NCBI RefSeq assembly: GCF_021213805.1
Contig: NZ_JAJQJI010000007.1
Span: forward strand, 232,949-296,948
DNA: 64,000 nucleotides
Direction: 5' to 3'
Origin: Mycobacterium sp. MYCO198283
GTDB lineage: Bacteria > Actinomycetota > Actinomycetes > Mycobacteriales > Mycobacteriaceae
The position numbers and the translations under genes are program-made. Every line of letters starts with the position of its first letter. Within the stretch, counting starts at the first letter, position 1. Below, piece after piece: positions 27,305 to 37,634 of the stretch. The notes under the pieces are model-generated. The model did no database searches and was not told the origin of the DNA. It saw only the letters and a program-made list of their open reading frames with translations.

Positions 27305-28321
27305 TCAGAACAGCGTCGGCTGCAGCGGCGGCGCCGGTTCGGCCGGCGCCGCGGAGGACATGCTGAAGCTGCGGTGGTCGCGGACCAGCCCGTGGCGGGC
27401 CACCAGCGGCGCCGCCCGCTCGCGCAGCGCGTCGCGGTAGGCCTGCGGGAGATAGGCGCCTCGGCGGTACAGCTCCCGGTACGGTCCCACCAGCTCCGGG
27501 TGGGCGCGGGCCAGCCACGACATGAACCAGCCGCGGGTGGCGCCGCGCAGGTGCAGCCCGAACACCGTCACGCTGGTGGCGCCGGCCGCTGCGATGGCCC
27601 CGAGCAGGTCGTCGAGCTGTTCGGGCGAGTCGGTGAGGTGGGGCAGAACGGGCGCCACCATGACGTGGCAGTCCAGGCCGGCGTCGCGGATTGCGGTGAT
27701 GAGCGCCAGCCGGGCCTGCGGCGACGGCGTGCCGGGCTCGACGTCGCGGTGCAGGTCGTCGTCCGCGACGGCCAGCGACACCGCGACCGACACCGGCAGC
27801 GCGGCCGCGGCGGCGGCGATGAGCGGCAGGTCCCGGCGCAGCAGCGTGCCCTTGGTGAGGATCGAGAACGGCGTCCCGGCGTCGGCGAGCGCGCCGAGGA
27901 CGCCGGGCATCAGCGCGTAGCGGCCCTCGGCGCGCTGATACGGATCGGTGTTGGTGCCCAGCGCCACGGTCTCCCGCCGCCACGACGGCCGGCGCAGCTC
28001 GCGTCGCAGCACGTCGGCGACGTTGGTCTTGACGACGATCTCGCGGTCGAAGCCGGCGCCGATGTCGAGGTCGAGGTACTCGTGGGTGGGCCGCGCGAAG
28101 CAGTACCGGCAGGCATGCGAACAGCCGCGATAGCCGTTCACCGTCCAGCCGAACGGGAGCATCGCCGCGTTCGGCACCCGGTTCAGCGCACTCTTGGCGA
28201 ACACCTCGTGGAACGTGATGCCCTCGAACTGCGGCGTCCGCACACTGCGGACCAGCCCGATGCGTTGCAGGCCCGGCAGCGCTCCGTCGTCGACCTCGAC
28301 GCCCTGGCCGCCCCACCGCAT
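27305..28321 (-). CDS. Radical SAM protein (Rv2578c-like)
   Basis: A 338-residue radical SAM enzyme with the cluster motif C67-x3-C71-x2-C74 (GCSHACRYCFARPTHEYLD). It belongs to the intein-associated/SplB-like group, with NPYRGCSHACRYC-type context and TNTDPYQRAEGRY. The C-terminal part is basic and ends EPAPPLQPTLF. The ATG at 28319-28321 matches the start of the M. tuberculosis homologue. It follows hisS by 31 bp. No substrate can be deduced. Confidence 0.88.
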   Translation of the reverse strand: MRWGGQGVEVDDGALPGLQRIGLVRSVRTPQFEGITFHEVFAKSALNRVPNAAMLPFGWTVNGYRGCSHACRYCFARPTHEYLDLDIGAGFDREIVVKTNVADVLRRELRRPSWRRETVALGTNTDPYQRAEGRYALMPGVLGALADAGTPFSILTKGTLLRRDLPLIAAAAAALPVSVAVSLAVADDDLHRDVEPGTPSPQARLALITAIRDAGLDCHVMVAPVLPHLTDSPEQLDDLLGAIAAAGATSVTVFGLHLRGATRGWFMSWLARAHPELVGPYRELYRRGAYLPQAYRDALRERAAPLVARHGLVRDHRSFSMSSAAPAEPAPPLQPTLF

Positions 28322-28352
28322 GCGGCCATCGAACGCCTGTTCGAGAGCGGTG

Positions 28353-29621
28353 TCAAGCCCGACGCGCGAGCCTCGCGACCACCTCGGCGGCCACGTCGTC
28401 AGCGGCCACGTCGACCTGCTCGCCGGTGGCGAGATCCTTGACGCCGACGGTGCCGGCCTCGATGTCGCGGTCACCGGCGACGAGCGCCAACGACGCGCCC
28501 GACCGGTCCGCGGCCCGCATGGCGCCCTTGAGGCCCCGGTCGCCGTAGGAGACGTCCACCCGGACGCCGGTCGCCCGCAGCCGGGCCGCGAGCACCGCCA
28601 GCGAGAGCTTCGCGGCGTCACCGAGCGGCACGCAGTAGACGTCGCAGCGCGCCGTGTCGCCCACCGGCCGGCCCTCGGCGCGCAGCGCCAGCAGCGTGCG
28701 GTCGACGCCGAGCCCGAACCCGATGCCGGACAGGTCTTTTCCGCCCAGCTGCGCCATCAGGCCGTCGTAACGCCCGCCGCCGCCGATACCCGATTGGGCG
28801 CCGAGGCGAGAGTGCACGAACTCGAACGTGGTCTTGGTGTAGTAGTCCAGGCCGCGCACCATCCGCGGATTGATCACGTACGGCACCCCGAGCGCGTCGA
28901 GGTGCGCGAGCACCGTGTGAAAGTGCGCCCTGGCGGCCTCGGACAGGTGGTCGAGCATCACCGGCGCGTCGGCGGTCATCTCCCGCACGTGCGGCCGCTT
29001 GTCGTCGAGCACCCGCAGCGGGTTGATGCGGGCGCGCTGCTGTGTTTCTTCGTCCAGGTCCAACCGGAACAGGAAGTCCTGCAACAACTCCCGGTATTGC
29101 GGGCGGCACGTGTCGTCGCCCAGCGAGGTGATCTCCAGCCGGAAGTCCGCCAGTCCCAGTGCCCGGAAGCCGGCGTCGGCGACAGCGATCACCTCGGCGT
29201 CCAGCGCCGGGTCGTCGACCCCGACCGCTTCGACGCCCACCTGCTGCAACTGCCGGTAGCGCCCGGCCTGCGGTCGCTCGTAGCGGAAGAACGGTCCGGC
29301 GTAGGCCAACTTGACCGGCAGCGCCCCGCGGTCCAGCCCGTGCTCGATCACCGCCCGGATGACGCCGGCCGTGCCCTCGGGCCGCAGCGTCACCGACCGG
29401 GCGCCGCGGTCGGCGAAGGTGTACATCTCCTTCGACACCACGTCGGTGGACTCGCCGACGCCGCGGGCGAACAGCGCGGTGTCCTCGAACACCGGCAGCT
29501 CGATGTGGCCGTATCCGGCGCGGCGCGCGGCCGCCAGCAGGCCGTCACGCACCGCGACGAACCCGGCGGAGTCCGGCGGAAGGTAGTCCGGCACGCCCTT
29601 GGGCGCCTGGAAGACAGTCAC
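28353..29621 (-). CDS. hisS: Histidyl-tRNA synthetase
   Basis: Class II synthetase of 422 residues. The N-terminus is [15 protein letters not shown]; motif 2 is [19 protein letters not shown] with [25 protein letters not shown]. The histidine-specific motifs are [11 protein letters not shown] and [15 protein letters not shown], and the anticodon-binding domain ends [18 protein letters not shown]. It lies three bases downstream of the metallo-beta-lactamase gene, the usual mycobacterial order. Confidence 0.97.
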   Translation of the reverse strand: MTVFQAPKGVPDYLPPDSAGFVAVRDGLLAAARRAGYGHIELPVFEDTALFARGVGESTDVVSKEMYTFADRGARSVTLRPEGTAGVIRAVIEHGLDRGALPVKLAYAGPFFRYERPQAGRYRQLQQVGVEAVGVDDPALDAEVIAVADAGFRALGLADFRLEITSLGDDTCRPQYRELLQDFLFRLDLDEETQQRARINPLRVLDDKRPHVREMTADAPVMLDHLSEAARAHFHTVLAHLDALGVPYVINPRMVRGLDYYTKTTFEFVHSRLGAQSGIGGGGRYDGLMAQLGGKDLSGIGFGLGVDRTLLALRAEGRPVGDTARCDVYCVPLGDAAKLSLAVLAARLRATGVRVDVSYGDRGLKGAMRAADRSGASLALVAGDRDIEAGTVGVKDLATGEQVDVAADDVAAEVVARLARRA

Positions 29622-29624
29622 GAA

Positions 29625-30284
29625 CTAGAGCCCTTCGAGGAATGGGTTTGAGCGGCGCTCGGCACCGATGGTGCTGGCCTCGCCGTGGCCCGGCAGCACC
29701 ACGGTGTCGTCGTCGAGCACCAGCAGCTTGGTCACGATCGAGTTCAGCAGGTCCCGGCCGCTGCCGCCGGGCAGATCGGTCCGGCCGACCGACCGGCGGA
29801 ACAGCGTATCGCCGGTGAACACGACGCTGCGGTCGTCGCCGTCGACCCGCAGCGTCACCGAGCCGCGGGTGTGCCCGGGGGTGTGGTCGACGGCCACCCC
29901 GAAGTCGGTGAAATCGAGCGTGCCGCCCGTGCGCTCGAACTCCTCGACCTGCCGCGGTTCTCGGAAGAAGGCGCCGGCCATCCGCTGTGCCAGTCGTGGG
30001 CCGATGCCGCTGATGGGGTCGGTGAGCATGAACCGGTCCTCGGGATGGATGAACGCCGGGCAGCCGTAGGTGTCGGAGACCTGCTGCGCCGACCACATGT
30101 GGTCGATGTGCCCGTGGGTCAGCAGCACCGCCGCCGGGGTGAGCCGGTGCTCGTCGAGGATGCGGCGCAGCGGACCAAAGGCCCGCTGCCCGGGGTCGAC
30201 GACGATCGCGTCCGCCCCGGGGTGCGCGGCGAGCACGTAGCAGTTGCACGCGAGCACGCCGGCCGGGAAACCGGTGAGCAACAT
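29625..30284 (-). CDS. Metallo-beta-lactamase fold hydrolase, glyoxalase II-like (Rv2581c)
   Basis: A 219-residue MBL-fold hydrolase with the complete metal-binding set: THGHIDHMWS (HxHxDH), HTPGHTRGSV, FTGDTLF and LPGHGEAS. The length and the loop REPRQVEEFERTGGTLDF fit the glyoxalase II-like group, and similar proteins are annotated as hydroxyacylglutathione hydrolase. Mycobacteria lack glutathione, so the physiological thioester is probably a different one. The ATG at 30282-30284 has GGAG just upstream. It is divergent from ppiB. Confidence 0.9.
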   Translation of the reverse strand: MLLTGFPAGVLACNCYVLAAHPGADAIVVDPGQRAFGPLRRILDEHRLTPAAVLLTHGHIDHMWSAQQVSDTYGCPAFIHPEDRFMLTDPISGIGPRLAQRMAGAFFREPRQVEEFERTGGTLDFTDFGVAVDHTPGHTRGSVTLRVDGDDRSVVFTGDTLFRRSVGRTDLPGGSGRDLLNSIVTKLLVLDDDTVVLPGHGEASTIGAERRSNPFLEGL

Positions 30285-30376
30285 GGGCTCCAGTTTCCCA
30301 TTGCCCGCCGGGTCCGCCGATGGGCGCATGGCACACTCGGTGCCGACCAGTGCCCACATCACGGAGGTTGCGGGGA

Positions 30377-31267
30377 GTGCCGAGCAACAAACAACGGCGA
30401 GAGACGGCGAAGCGCAAGCTCGAGCGGCAGCTGGAGCGGCGCGCGGCCCGGGCGCGCCGCCGCCGGCTGCTGACCATCGGCGGCGTGTCCGCGCTGGCGG
30501 TGGCCGTCGTCGTCGCGATCGTGCTCGTGGTGGTGCTGCGCCGCGACGACGACACGCAAAGCACCGCGTCGTCGGATACGGCGTCGTCGGAAACGGCGTC
30601 GTCGGAGACGTCTTCGGCCCCCGCCGGCGGAAACGGCACGCTGCCCGCCTTCGCGCCGCCGGCCGGCCTCGGCGCGAACTGCACCTACCCCACCAGCGGT
30701 CAGCCGGCCAAGCCCGTCGGCAAGCCCCGCGAGGGCGCCGTGCCCCGGGAGCCCGCACAGGTCAGCGCGAGCATGACGACCAACCAGGGCAACATCGGGC
30801 TGATGCTCAACAACGACCGGGCGCCGTGCACCGTCAACAGCTTCAGCAACCTGGCGCAGGCCGGCTACTTCGACAAGACCACCTGCCACCGGCTGACCAG
30901 CGGCGAACTCAACGTGCTGCAGTGCGGCGACCCGAAGGGCGACGGCACCGGTGGACCCGGCTACTCGTTCGCCAACGAGTACCCCACCAACCAGTACCGC
31001 CCCGACGATCCGGCGCTGACGCAGCCGGTGACCTACCCCCGCGGCACGCTGGCGATGGCCCACAGCCGGGAGCCCAACAGCAACGGCAGCCAGTTCTTCC
31101 TGGTGTACAAGGACTCGACGCTGCCGCCCGACTACACGGTGTTCGGCACCATCGACGAGACCGGCCTGAAGACGCTGGACAAGATCGCCGGCCAGGGCAT
31201 CAAGGGCGGCGGACCCGACGGCGCGCCGGCGCAGCCGGTGACGATCGAGAACGTGCGCCTCGACTGA
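30377..31267 (+). CDS. ppiB: Membrane-anchored cyclophilin-type peptidyl-prolyl isomerase
   Basis: A 296-residue protein. The N-terminal 40 residues are strongly basic and coiled-coil-like (KQRRETAKRKLERQLERRAARARRRR), followed by a membrane segment (LTIGGVSALAVAVVVAIVLVVVL). A Ser/Thr-rich linker with the repeat TASSETASSET precedes an extracytoplasmic cyclophilin domain. Its conserved core includes GTLAMAHSREPNSNGSQFFLVYKDSTLPPDYTVFGTI. The GTG at 30377-30379 has GGAGG nine bases upstream. A fossil of a second cyclophilin C-terminus follows directly downstream. Confidence 0.93.
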   Translation: MPSNKQRRETAKRKLERQLERRAARARRRRLLTIGGVSALAVAVVVAIVLVVVLRRDDDTQSTASSDTASSETASSETSSAPAGGNGTLPAFAPPAGLGANCTYPTSGQPAKPVGKPREGAVPREPAQVSASMTTNQGNIGLMLNNDRAPCTVNSFSNLAQAGYFDKTTCHRLTSGELNVLQCGDPKGDGTGGPGYSFANEYPTNQYRPDDPALTQPVTYPRGTLAMAHSREPNSNGSQFFLVYKDSTLPPDYTVFGTIDETGLKTLDKIAGQGIKGGGPDGAPAQPVTIENVRLD

Positions 31268-31270
31268 CAT

Positions 31271-31321
31271 GACGTCCGGCCCGCCGCACCCGTGACCATC
31301 GAGTCGATTCGGCTGGAGTGA
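31271..31321 (+). pseudogene. Fossil C-terminus of a second cyclophilin gene
   Basis: One codon beyond the ppiB stop, the same frame continues DVRPAAPVTIESIRLE and stops at TGA 31319-31321. This mirrors the ppiB C-terminus APAQPVTIENVRLD. The matching GTG codons (31238 and 31292) are 54 bp apart. No upstream start or domain is present. The simplest reading is that a tandem ppiB copy was deleted, leaving its last codons, or that a local duplication copied the end. Confidence 0.6.
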
Positions 31322-31324
31322 TCG

Positions 31325-31762
31325 ATGACCGACCTCGTTGCGGCGATCTTCGTGCTGCTGATCGGTGGCTGCGCGGTGGCGTCGGGCGTCGTGCTGGGTC
31401 GCGCCGGCTGGCGGGCCCGCGGCTTCGCCAAGGTGAAGGGCCGGGTGGTGGAGCGCGGCATCGACCCGGTGGCGGCGGCCGACAAGGCCGGCGGCCGGCG
31501 GTACGAAGCGCGCGTCACCTACGAGTACGCGGTGGCGGGAGCGCAGCACACCGGCAACCGGATCGCGGTGACCTCCGAGGCCCACACCCGCGCCGCGGCC
31601 GAGGAAGCGCTGGCAACCATCCCCGACACCGTGACCGTCTACGTCAACCCCGCCGACCCCACCGATGCGGTGCTGACCATCCGCGGGCTCGGGCTCGCGA
31701 TCACCACCGTGGCGCTCGGGCTGGTGGCGGTGACGATCGGTCTGACGCTGCTGCTGACCTGA
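31325..31762 (+). CDS. DUF3592-family membrane protein
   Basis: A 145-residue protein with a membrane segment at each end (about residues 4-25 and 120-143). Between them is a beta-rich DUF3592-like domain: KVKGRVVERG, RRYEARVTYEYAVAGAQHTGNRIAV, and VTVYVNPADPTDAVL, which is the family hallmark. Function is unknown. The start is ATG 31325, just after the cyclophilin fossil. It ends six bases from the convergent relA stop. Confidence 0.8.
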   Translation: MTDLVAAIFVLLIGGCAVASGVVLGRAGWRARGFAKVKGRVVERGIDPVAAADKAGGRRYEARVTYEYAVAGAQHTGNRIAVTSEAHTRAAAEEALATIPDTVTVYVNPADPTDAVLTIRGLGLAITTVALGLVAVTIGLTLLLT

Positions 31763-31768
31763 ACCTCG

Positions 31769-34129
31769 TCAGGCCGCGGACGTCACCCGGTAGACGTCGT
31801 AGACGCCCTCGACGTTGCGCACCACGTTCAGCACGTGACCGAGGTGCTTCGGGTCGCCCATCTCGAACGTGAACCGGCTGACGGCCACCCGGTCGTTGGA
31901 GGTGGTCACCGACGCGGACAAGATGTTGACCTTCTCGTCGGCGAGCACCCGCGTGACGTCGGAGAGCAGGCGGTGCCGGTCGAGCGCCTCGACCTGGATC
32001 GCGACCAGGAACACCGAACTCGGCGACGGTGCCCACTGCACGTCGATGAGCCGCTCGGACTGCTGCTGCAGCGATGCGGCGTTGGTGCAGTCGGTGCGGT
32101 GGACGCTGACGCCGCCGCCGCGGGTGACGAAGCCCATGATCTTGTCGCCCGGCACCGGCGTACAGCACTTCGCCAGCTTGGTCAGGATGCCCGGCGCGCC
32201 CGGCACCGAGATCCCCACGTCGTCGTTGTTGCGCTGCCGGCTGGGGACCGTGGACGGGGTGGAGCGTTCGGCGAGCTCGTCCTCGGCGTCCTCGGTGCCG
32301 CCCAGCATCGTCACCAGGCGCTGCACCACGTGGCGTGCCGACACGTGCCCCTCGCCCACCGCCGTGTAGAGCGCCGACACGTCGGTGTAGCGCAGCTCGC
32401 GGGCCAGCGCGGTCATCGACTCGCCGTTCATCAGCCGCTGCAGCGGCAGCCCGCCGCGACGGACCTCGCGGGCGATCGCGTCCTTGCCGGCTTCGAGCGC
32501 TTCCTCGCGGCGCTCCTTGGCGAACCACTGCCGGATCTTCGCCTTGGCCCGCGGCGACACCACGAAGCTCTGCCAGTCCCGCGACGGCCCGGCGCCTTGG
32601 GCCTTGGAGGTGAAGATCTCGACGACCTCGCCGTTGTCGAGCTTGCGTTCCAGCGCCACCAGCCGCCCGTTCACCCGCGCGCCGATACAACGGTGTCCCA
32701 CCTCGGTGTGCACCGCGTAGGCGAAGTCGACCGGCGTCGACCCGGCGGGCAGCGTGATCACATCGCCCTTCGGGGTGAACACGAAGATCTCCTGCACGGC
32801 CAGGTCGTAGCGCAGGGACTCCAGGAACTCGCCGGGGTCCGCGGCTTCCCGCTGCCAGTCGAGCAGCTGGCGCATCCAGGCCATGTCGTCGATCTCGGCG
32901 CTGGTGTGGCCCGCCGGCACGCCGTTGCGGCCCTTGGCCTCCTTGTACCGCCAGTGCGCGGCAATGCCGTACTCGGCGGTGCGGTGCATCTCGCGGGTGC
33001 GGATCTGCACCTCCAGCGGTTTGCCCTCCGGCCCGACGACGGTGGTGTGCAGCGACTGGTACACGCCGTAGCGGGGCTGGGCGATGTAGTCCTTGAACCG
33101 GCCCGCCATCGGCTGCCACAGCGAGTGCACGACGCCCACCGCGGCGTAGCAGTCGCGGATCTCGTCGCACAGGATGCGGACGCCGACCAGGTCGTGAATG
33201 TCGTCGAAGTCGCGGCCCTTGACGATCATCTTCTGGTAGATCGACCAGTAGTGCTTCGGCCGGCCCTCCACCACGGCGTCGATCTTCGACTTCGCGAGCG
33301 TGGCGGCGATCTCGCCGCGCACCTTCGCCAGGTAGGTGTCGCGCGAGGGCGCCCGGTCGGCGACCAGCCGCACGATCTCCTCGTACTTTTTCGGGTGCAG
33401 GATCGCAAAAGACAGATCCTCCAGCTCCCACTTGACCGTGGCCATGCCGAGCCGATGCGCCAGCGGCGCGATGACCTCCAGCGTCTCGCGGGCCTTGCGC
33501 GCCTGCTTCTCCGGCGGCAGGAAACGCATGGTCCGCATGTTGTGCAGCCGGTCGGCCACCTTGATCACCAGCACCCGCGGGTCGCGCGCCATCGCGATGA
33601 TCATCTTGCGGATGGTCTCGCCCTCCGCGGCGCTGCCGAGCACCACGCGGTCGAGCTTGGTGACGCCGTCGACCAGGTGCCCGACCTCCTCGCCGAACTC
33701 GGCGGTGAGCGCCTCCAAGGTGTAGCCGGTATCCTCGACGGTGTCGTGCAGCAGCGCGGCGACGAGCGTGGTGGTGTCCATGCCCAGCTCGGCGAGGATG
33801 TTGGCGACCGCCAGCGGATGGGTGATGTACGGGTCGCCGGAGCGGCGCAGCTGGGCGGCGTGACGCTGCTCGGCGACCTCGAAGGCGCGCTGGAGCAACG
33901 TGAGATCGGCCTTCGGGTAGACCTCGCGGTGCACCGCCACCAGCGGCTCCAGCACCGGGTTCACGGCGCCGCGCTGCGACGTCATGCGGCGCGCCAACCG
34001 CGCGCGCACCCGCCGCGAGGCGCTGCTGCTGGTCTTGGGCTGCGCGTCCGCCGGCTTCGGCTCGGGCGCCGCCGCCTCGGGTTCGGCGGGCACGGCGGCG
34101 TCGGCGTCGGTGTTGCTCCGGGAGGCCAT
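31769..34129 (-). CDS. relA: Bifunctional (p)ppGpp synthetase/hydrolase Rel
   Basis: A 786-residue RSH enzyme governing the stringent response. Domain order: a disordered Ala/Glu/Pro-rich N-terminus (1-50), the hydrolase domain with HD at 128-129 (LLHDTVEDT) and [12 protein letters not shown], then the synthetase domain ([49 protein letters not shown]). A TGS domain ([25 protein letters not shown]), a zinc-finger region ([13 protein letters not shown]) and a C-terminal ACT domain follow. Both catalytic halves look intact. The ATG at 34127-34129 has GGAGG eight bases upstream. It follows apt by 44 bp. Confidence 0.97.
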   Translation of the reverse strand: MASRSNTDADAAVPAEPEAAAPEPKPADAQPKTSSSASRRVRARLARRMTSQRGAVNPVLEPLVAVHREVYPKADLTLLQRAFEVAEQRHAAQLRRSGDPYITHPLAVANILAELGMDTTTLVAALLHDTVEDTGYTLEALTAEFGEEVGHLVDGVTKLDRVVLGSAAEGETIRKMIIAMARDPRVLVIKVADRLHNMRTMRFLPPEKQARKARETLEVIAPLAHRLGMATVKWELEDLSFAILHPKKYEEIVRLVADRAPSRDTYLAKVRGEIAATLAKSKIDAVVEGRPKHYWSIYQKMIVKGRDFDDIHDLVGVRILCDEIRDCYAAVGVVHSLWQPMAGRFKDYIAQPRYGVYQSLHTTVVGPEGKPLEVQIRTREMHRTAEYGIAAHWRYKEAKGRNGVPAGHTSAEIDDMAWMRQLLDWQREAADPGEFLESLRYDLAVQEIFVFTPKGDVITLPAGSTPVDFAYAVHTEVGHRCIGARVNGRLVALERKLDNGEVVEIFTSKAQGAGPSRDWQSFVVSPRAKAKIRQWFAKERREEALEAGKDAIAREVRRGGLPLQRLMNGESMTALARELRYTDVSALYTAVGEGHVSARHVVQRLVTMLGGTEDAEDELAERSTPSTVPSRQRNNDDVGISVPGAPGILTKLAKCCTPVPGDKIMGFVTRGGGVSVHRTDCTNAASLQQQSERLIDVQWAPSPSSVFLVAIQVEALDRHRLLSDVTRVLADEKVNILSASVTTSNDRVAVSRFTFEMGDPKHLGHVLNVVRNVEGVYDVYRVTSAA

Positions 34130-34173
34130 GACGGTCACCTCCTTGATCGCGCGCGGTATGTCGACAGTATCGC

Positions 34174-34698
34174 TCACACGACGCGCAGGCTGGTGACGGG
34201 CAGCGGTGCGACCATCTCGCGCCCGGTCAGGGCGCCGAGCTCGAGCACCACGCCCGCGCCCAGCACCGTGGCGCCCGCGGCCTGCAGCAGCTCGGTGGCG
34301 GCGGCCATGGTTCCGCCGGTGGCGAGCACGTCGTCGATCAGGAAAACGCTGCTGCGGGTCAGATCGATTCCGTCGGCCGGGATCTCCAGGGTGGCGGAGC
34401 CGTACTCCAGGTCGTAGGTCCGGCTGTGAACCGGCGGCGGCAGCTTGCCGCCCTTGCGGACCGCGAGCACGCCGGTGCCCCTGCGCACGGCGACCGCTGC
34501 GCCCAACAGGAAGCCCCGCGCGTCGATGCCGGCGATCAGGTCGCTGCCCGCCGCCGCCTCCGCCAGCGCATCGGTGATGACGGCCAGGCCCACCGGGTCC
34601 GCCAGCACCGGGGTGAGGTCCTTGAACTGCACGCCCGGCTCCGGGAAGTCCGCGACCTCGCGGGTCAGCGCCGCGATGATGTCCCCGATGTCCGTCAT
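34174..34698 (-). CDS. apt: Adenine phosphoribosyltransferase
   Basis: Salvages adenine with PRPP to form AMP. The 174 residues show [38 protein letters not shown] and the PRPP-binding motif [18 protein letters not shown]. The ATG at 34696-34698 is preceded by GGAG about eleven bases upstream, inside a directly repeated 17 bp sequence. The apt-relA pairing is conserved in actinobacteria. Coordinated purine salvage and stringent control is plausible but not shown here. Confidence 0.94.
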   Translation of the reverse strand: MTDIGDIIAALTREVADFPEPGVQFKDLTPVLADPVGLAVITDALAEAAAGSDLIAGIDARGFLLGAAVAVRRGTGVLAVRKGGKLPPPVHSRTYDLEYGSATLEIPADGIDLTRSSVFLIDDVLATGGTMAAATELLQAAGATVLGAGVVLELGALTGREMVAPLPVTSLRVV

Positions 34699-34705
34699 GC
34701 CCACC

Positions 34706-34755
34706 CAAGCTCCACTCACTGCCTGTCGGTTCGTTCCGCAAGCTCCACTCACTGC
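34706..34755 (-). repeat. Direct repeat of a ribosome-binding segment before apt
   Basis: GCAGTGAGTGGAGCTTG (minus strand) occurs twice, at 34755-34739 and 34722-34706, exactly 33 bp apart. The first copy spans the stop codon of the lipoprotein gene. The second carries the GGAG used by apt. A small tandem duplication would explain the extra 33 bp between the genes. Confidence 0.65.
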
Positions 34756-36398
34756 ACCAGCACCCAGCGGTCCATGTTCCACCCGGCGCCCCAGCGCGTC
34801 GGATTGCTGCTCACCGCATACATCTTCTTACTGGTGATGAGCATCCGCTGCTGGCGGTACAGCGGCAGCGTCGGAAGATCACCCCACAGGATCGCCGCGC
34901 CCTCGGTGAGCAGGCGGGCCTGCTCCTTGGCGTCGGCGGTGGCGGCCAGCGCGTCGATGATGGCGTCCACGCGCGGGTTGGCGTAGCCCGACAGGTTGTT
35001 GCCGTTGCCGCTGTGCAGGTCGTAGGCGTCGATGGCCGACGATCCGGACGAGCCGCTGCCGGTGGCGCCGCCCGTGCTGGCCAGCAGGGCGTCGATCTCG
35101 TTGCCGCGCAACGCCAGCGGCCCGATGGTGTCGGCGGGCACCTCCTGCACCGAGATGCCCGCCGGGGCGCACGCCTGGCGGATCGCGCCGACCGCGGCGG
35201 CGAGCCGCGGATTGGGCGACTGGTAGCCGATCCGCACGGTCAGCGGCGCACCGCCGAGCGCGGCGCGGGCCGCCTCCGGGTTGGCGACGGCGAACCGTTC
35301 GGGGCCCGGCGGTGTCTCCGCGGCCCCGAAGGCGTCGTCGCCGACGGGGTTGAGGCGGGCGTCGGCGATCGGCACCCCCGCGTTGCGGGCGATCACGTCC
35401 CGCGGGATGCACAGGGCCAGCGCCCGGCGGGCCGGCGGCGCCGCCAGCGGCCCCTGACCGGAGAAGATGAGCTGCTGGACACCGGCCGACGGCGAATCCG
35501 CGCGGGTGTACTCGTCGGGAATCGTCAGCGTCCCCGACGAGCCGGCGGCCACGTCGACGACGTCGAACGAGCCGTCGTTCACGCGGTCCTGGATGTCGAT
35601 TCCCCGCGGCCACACCGTGATCTCGCGGGTCACCGGCGCGGTACCCCACCACTTGTCGTTCGCGACGAGCCGGACGGCGCCGGTGTCGGTGACCGAGGCG
35701 ATGCGGTAGGGCCCCGACGACGGGAAGCGGGCGAGGTCGATGCCGGGGGTCAGGTTCCAGGCGGTGTTCCACGCCTCGGCGATCTGCGGGACCTGCGCCG
35801 GGTCACCGCGCTGCAGGGCCGCCGTGACGTCGAAGCCCAGCAGGTCGGACAGCACGTGGGCGGGCATCAGCGACGTGGCGGTGAACAGGTGCGCGTGGTC
35901 GGTGACCGCCCGGTCGGGCAGAAACGACACCCGCGCCCGCTTCTGACCGGGCTGGCAGTCCACCGCCGCGATGTCGGCGTAGCCGGCGCGGCTGGCGGCG
36001 TCGAACCCGGGCAGCCGACCGGCCTGCGCGGCCCACGCCAGCACCATGTCGTCGCAGGTCACCGGCTTGCCGTCGGAGTACACGGCCTGGTCGGCGATCT
36101 GGTAGTCCAGCACCAGCGGCGCCCGGCCGACCACCGACACCGTGCCGAAGTCCGAGTCGCCGACGATCTGGCCGTCCGGGCCGCGGTAGCCGAAGCCCGT
36201 CAGCACCCGGCCGAACGCCTGCGGTGCCGCGGAGGCGGCGCCGGCGACGGTGTTGGTGTTGTAGGTGACCAGCGTGCCGTCGACCGCGTAGTCGATCGCC
36301 TCGGCCGCGGTGTCCGAGCACCCGGTCACGCCACCGGCCACCAGCGCCAGCGCCGCGACGAGCGCCGCGACGGCGCCGGGCCCGCGCCGGCCGGTCAA
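34749..36398 (-). CDS. Family 5 extracellular solute-binding lipoprotein (Rv2585c-like)
   Basis: A 549-residue lipoprotein. The signal peptide has an Arg-rich start and a hydrophobic stretch ending GGVTGC, with the lipidated Cys at position 27. The remainder is a two-lobe DppA/OppA-type binding domain ([46 protein letters not shown], ending [18 protein letters not shown]). No permease or ATPase gene is adjacent, so it may work with a remote transporter or as a binding or sensing protein. It is co-oriented with secF (3 bp) and apt, as in other mycobacteria. Confidence 0.9.
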   Translation of the reverse strand: MTGRRGPGAVAALVAALALVAGGVTGCSDTAAEAIDYAVDGTLVTYNTNTVAGAASAAPQAFGRVLTGFGYRGPDGQIVGDSDFGTVSVVGRAPLVLDYQIADQAVYSDGKPVTCDDMVLAWAAQAGRLPGFDAASRAGYADIAAVDCQPGQKRARVSFLPDRAVTDHAHLFTATSLMPAHVLSDLLGFDVTAALQRGDPAQVPQIAEAWNTAWNLTPGIDLARFPSSGPYRIASVTDTGAVRLVANDKWWGTAPVTREITVWPRGIDIQDRVNDGSFDVVDVAAGSSGTLTIPDEYTRADSPSAGVQQLIFSGQGPLAAPPARRALALCIPRDVIARNAGVPIADARLNPVGDDAFGAAETPPGPERFAVANPEAARAALGGAPLTVRIGYQSPNPRLAAAVGAIRQACAPAGISVQEVPADTIGPLALRGNEIDALLASTGGATGSGSSGSSAIDAYDLHSGNGNNLSGYANPRVDAIIDALAATADAKEQARLLTEGAAILWGDLPTLPLYRQQRMLITSKKMYAVSSNPTRWGAGWNMDRWVLVQ

Positions 36399-36401
36399 CG
36401 G

Positions 36402-37631
36402 CTAGCGCTTCCGCTTGCCCGACGGTCGGGCGGGTCGCGCCGGGGACGGCCGCGCCGGGCGGGCACCCGGGGCGGGCCCCGCGGCCGCTGCCACCGGCTC
36501 CGGCTGCGGCGCCTGCTCCTCGGTAGCCGGCTCCTCGACCTCCTCGACGGTGGCGGCGCCGGCCGATTCGCGCCGCTTCTGCACCCGGCGGGTGTGGGTG
36601 CGCACCAGCTCGGTGCGCTCGCGCAGCGTCACCAACAGCGGTGTGGCGAAGTAGATCGACGAGTAGGTGCCGACGATGATGCCGACGAGCTGCACCAGCG
36701 CCAGGTCCTGCAGCGTCCCCACGCCCAGCAGCCAGACGGCCACCACGATCAGCGAGATCACCGGGATGACCGAGATCAGGCTGGTGTTGATGGAGCGCAT
36801 GAAGGTCTGGTTGATCGCCAGGTTCGCCTGTTCGGCGAAGGTGCGCCGGGTGGTGTGCTGGAACCCGTGGATGTTCTCCTCCACCTTGTCGAACACGATG
36901 ACCGTGTCGTAGAGCGAGAACCCGAGGATGGTGAGCAGCCCGATGACGGTCGCGGGGGTCACCTCGAACCCCACGAGCGCATAGACCCCGGCGGTGACGG
37001 CGAGGTCGAACACCAGGGCGGCCAGCGCCGCGAGCGCCATGTACCGCTCGTAGCGGATCGTGATGTAGATCGCGACCAGCAGCAGGAAGAAACCGAGGGC
37101 GATCAGCGCCTTCTTGGTGATCTGGTCGCCCCAGGTCGACGACACCGCGGAGTCGCTGATGGCCTGCGGGCTGGGCCGGCCGTCGTTGCCGCGGGGCTGG
37201 AACTTCTGGAAGAGCGCGTCGCGCAGCTTGGCCATCTGGTCGTTGTCGAGCGTCTCGGACCGGATCTGCACGGTGGCCGACGGCCCGTTGCCGACGGTGA
37301 CCACCGAACTCGGGTCCTTGCCGAGCGTGTCGCGGAACACCTCCTCGACTTGGGCGGTCGACGCGTCCCCGCGCGGGAACGACACCTTGGTGCCGCCCTC
37401 GAAGTCGATGCCGAACGTGAAGCCGCGGATGAGGATGGCGCCGATGGCGACGGCGACGATCAGGCCGCTGATGCCGAACCACAGCTTCCGCTTGCCGACG
37501 ACCTCGAACGCGCCGGTGCCGGTGTAGAGCCGGGTGAAGAAGCTGTGCTTCGGCAGCTGACCGGCCGCGCCCAGCTCCACGGCGCTGGTGTCGGTCGTCG
37601 CCTCGGTGGCGGTGTCCTTCTCGATGGCCAT
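36402..37631 (-). CDS. secF: Protein translocase accessory subunit SecF
   Basis: SecF pairs with SecD to drive protein export through SecYEG with the proton gradient. The 409 residues contain six membrane segments, the first near residue 50 (FGISGLIVAVAIGAILIRGF), then the periplasmic FGIDFEGGTKVSFPRGDAS domain and the conserved VIGLLTILGFSLYDTVIVFDKVEEN. A basic, Ala/Pro-rich tail of about 60 residues ([19 protein letters not shown]) extends into the cytoplasm. It starts three bases after secD. Confidence 0.96.
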   Translation of the reverse strand: MAIEKDTATEATTDTSAVELGAAGQLPKHSFFTRLYTGTGAFEVVGKRKLWFGISGLIVAVAIGAILIRGFTFGIDFEGGTKVSFPRGDASTAQVEEVFRDTLGKDPSSVVTVGNGPSATVQIRSETLDNDQMAKLRDALFQKFQPRGNDGRPSPQAISDSAVSSTWGDQITKKALIALGFFLLLVAIYITIRYERYMALAALAALVFDLAVTAGVYALVGFEVTPATVIGLLTILGFSLYDTVIVFDKVEENIHGFQHTTRRTFAEQANLAINQTFMRSINTSLISVIPVISLIVVAVWLLGVGTLQDLALVQLVGIIVGTYSSIYFATPLLVTLRERTELVRTHTRRVQKRRESAGAATVEEVEEPATEEQAPQPEPVAAAAGPAPGARPARPSPARPARPSGKRKR

Positions 37632-37634
37632 GGG

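Noticed and set aside
31265..31321. Programmed read-through of the ppiB stop
   Set aside because: The extension only repeats the normal tail and no read-through context was recognised; a duplication remnant is simpler.
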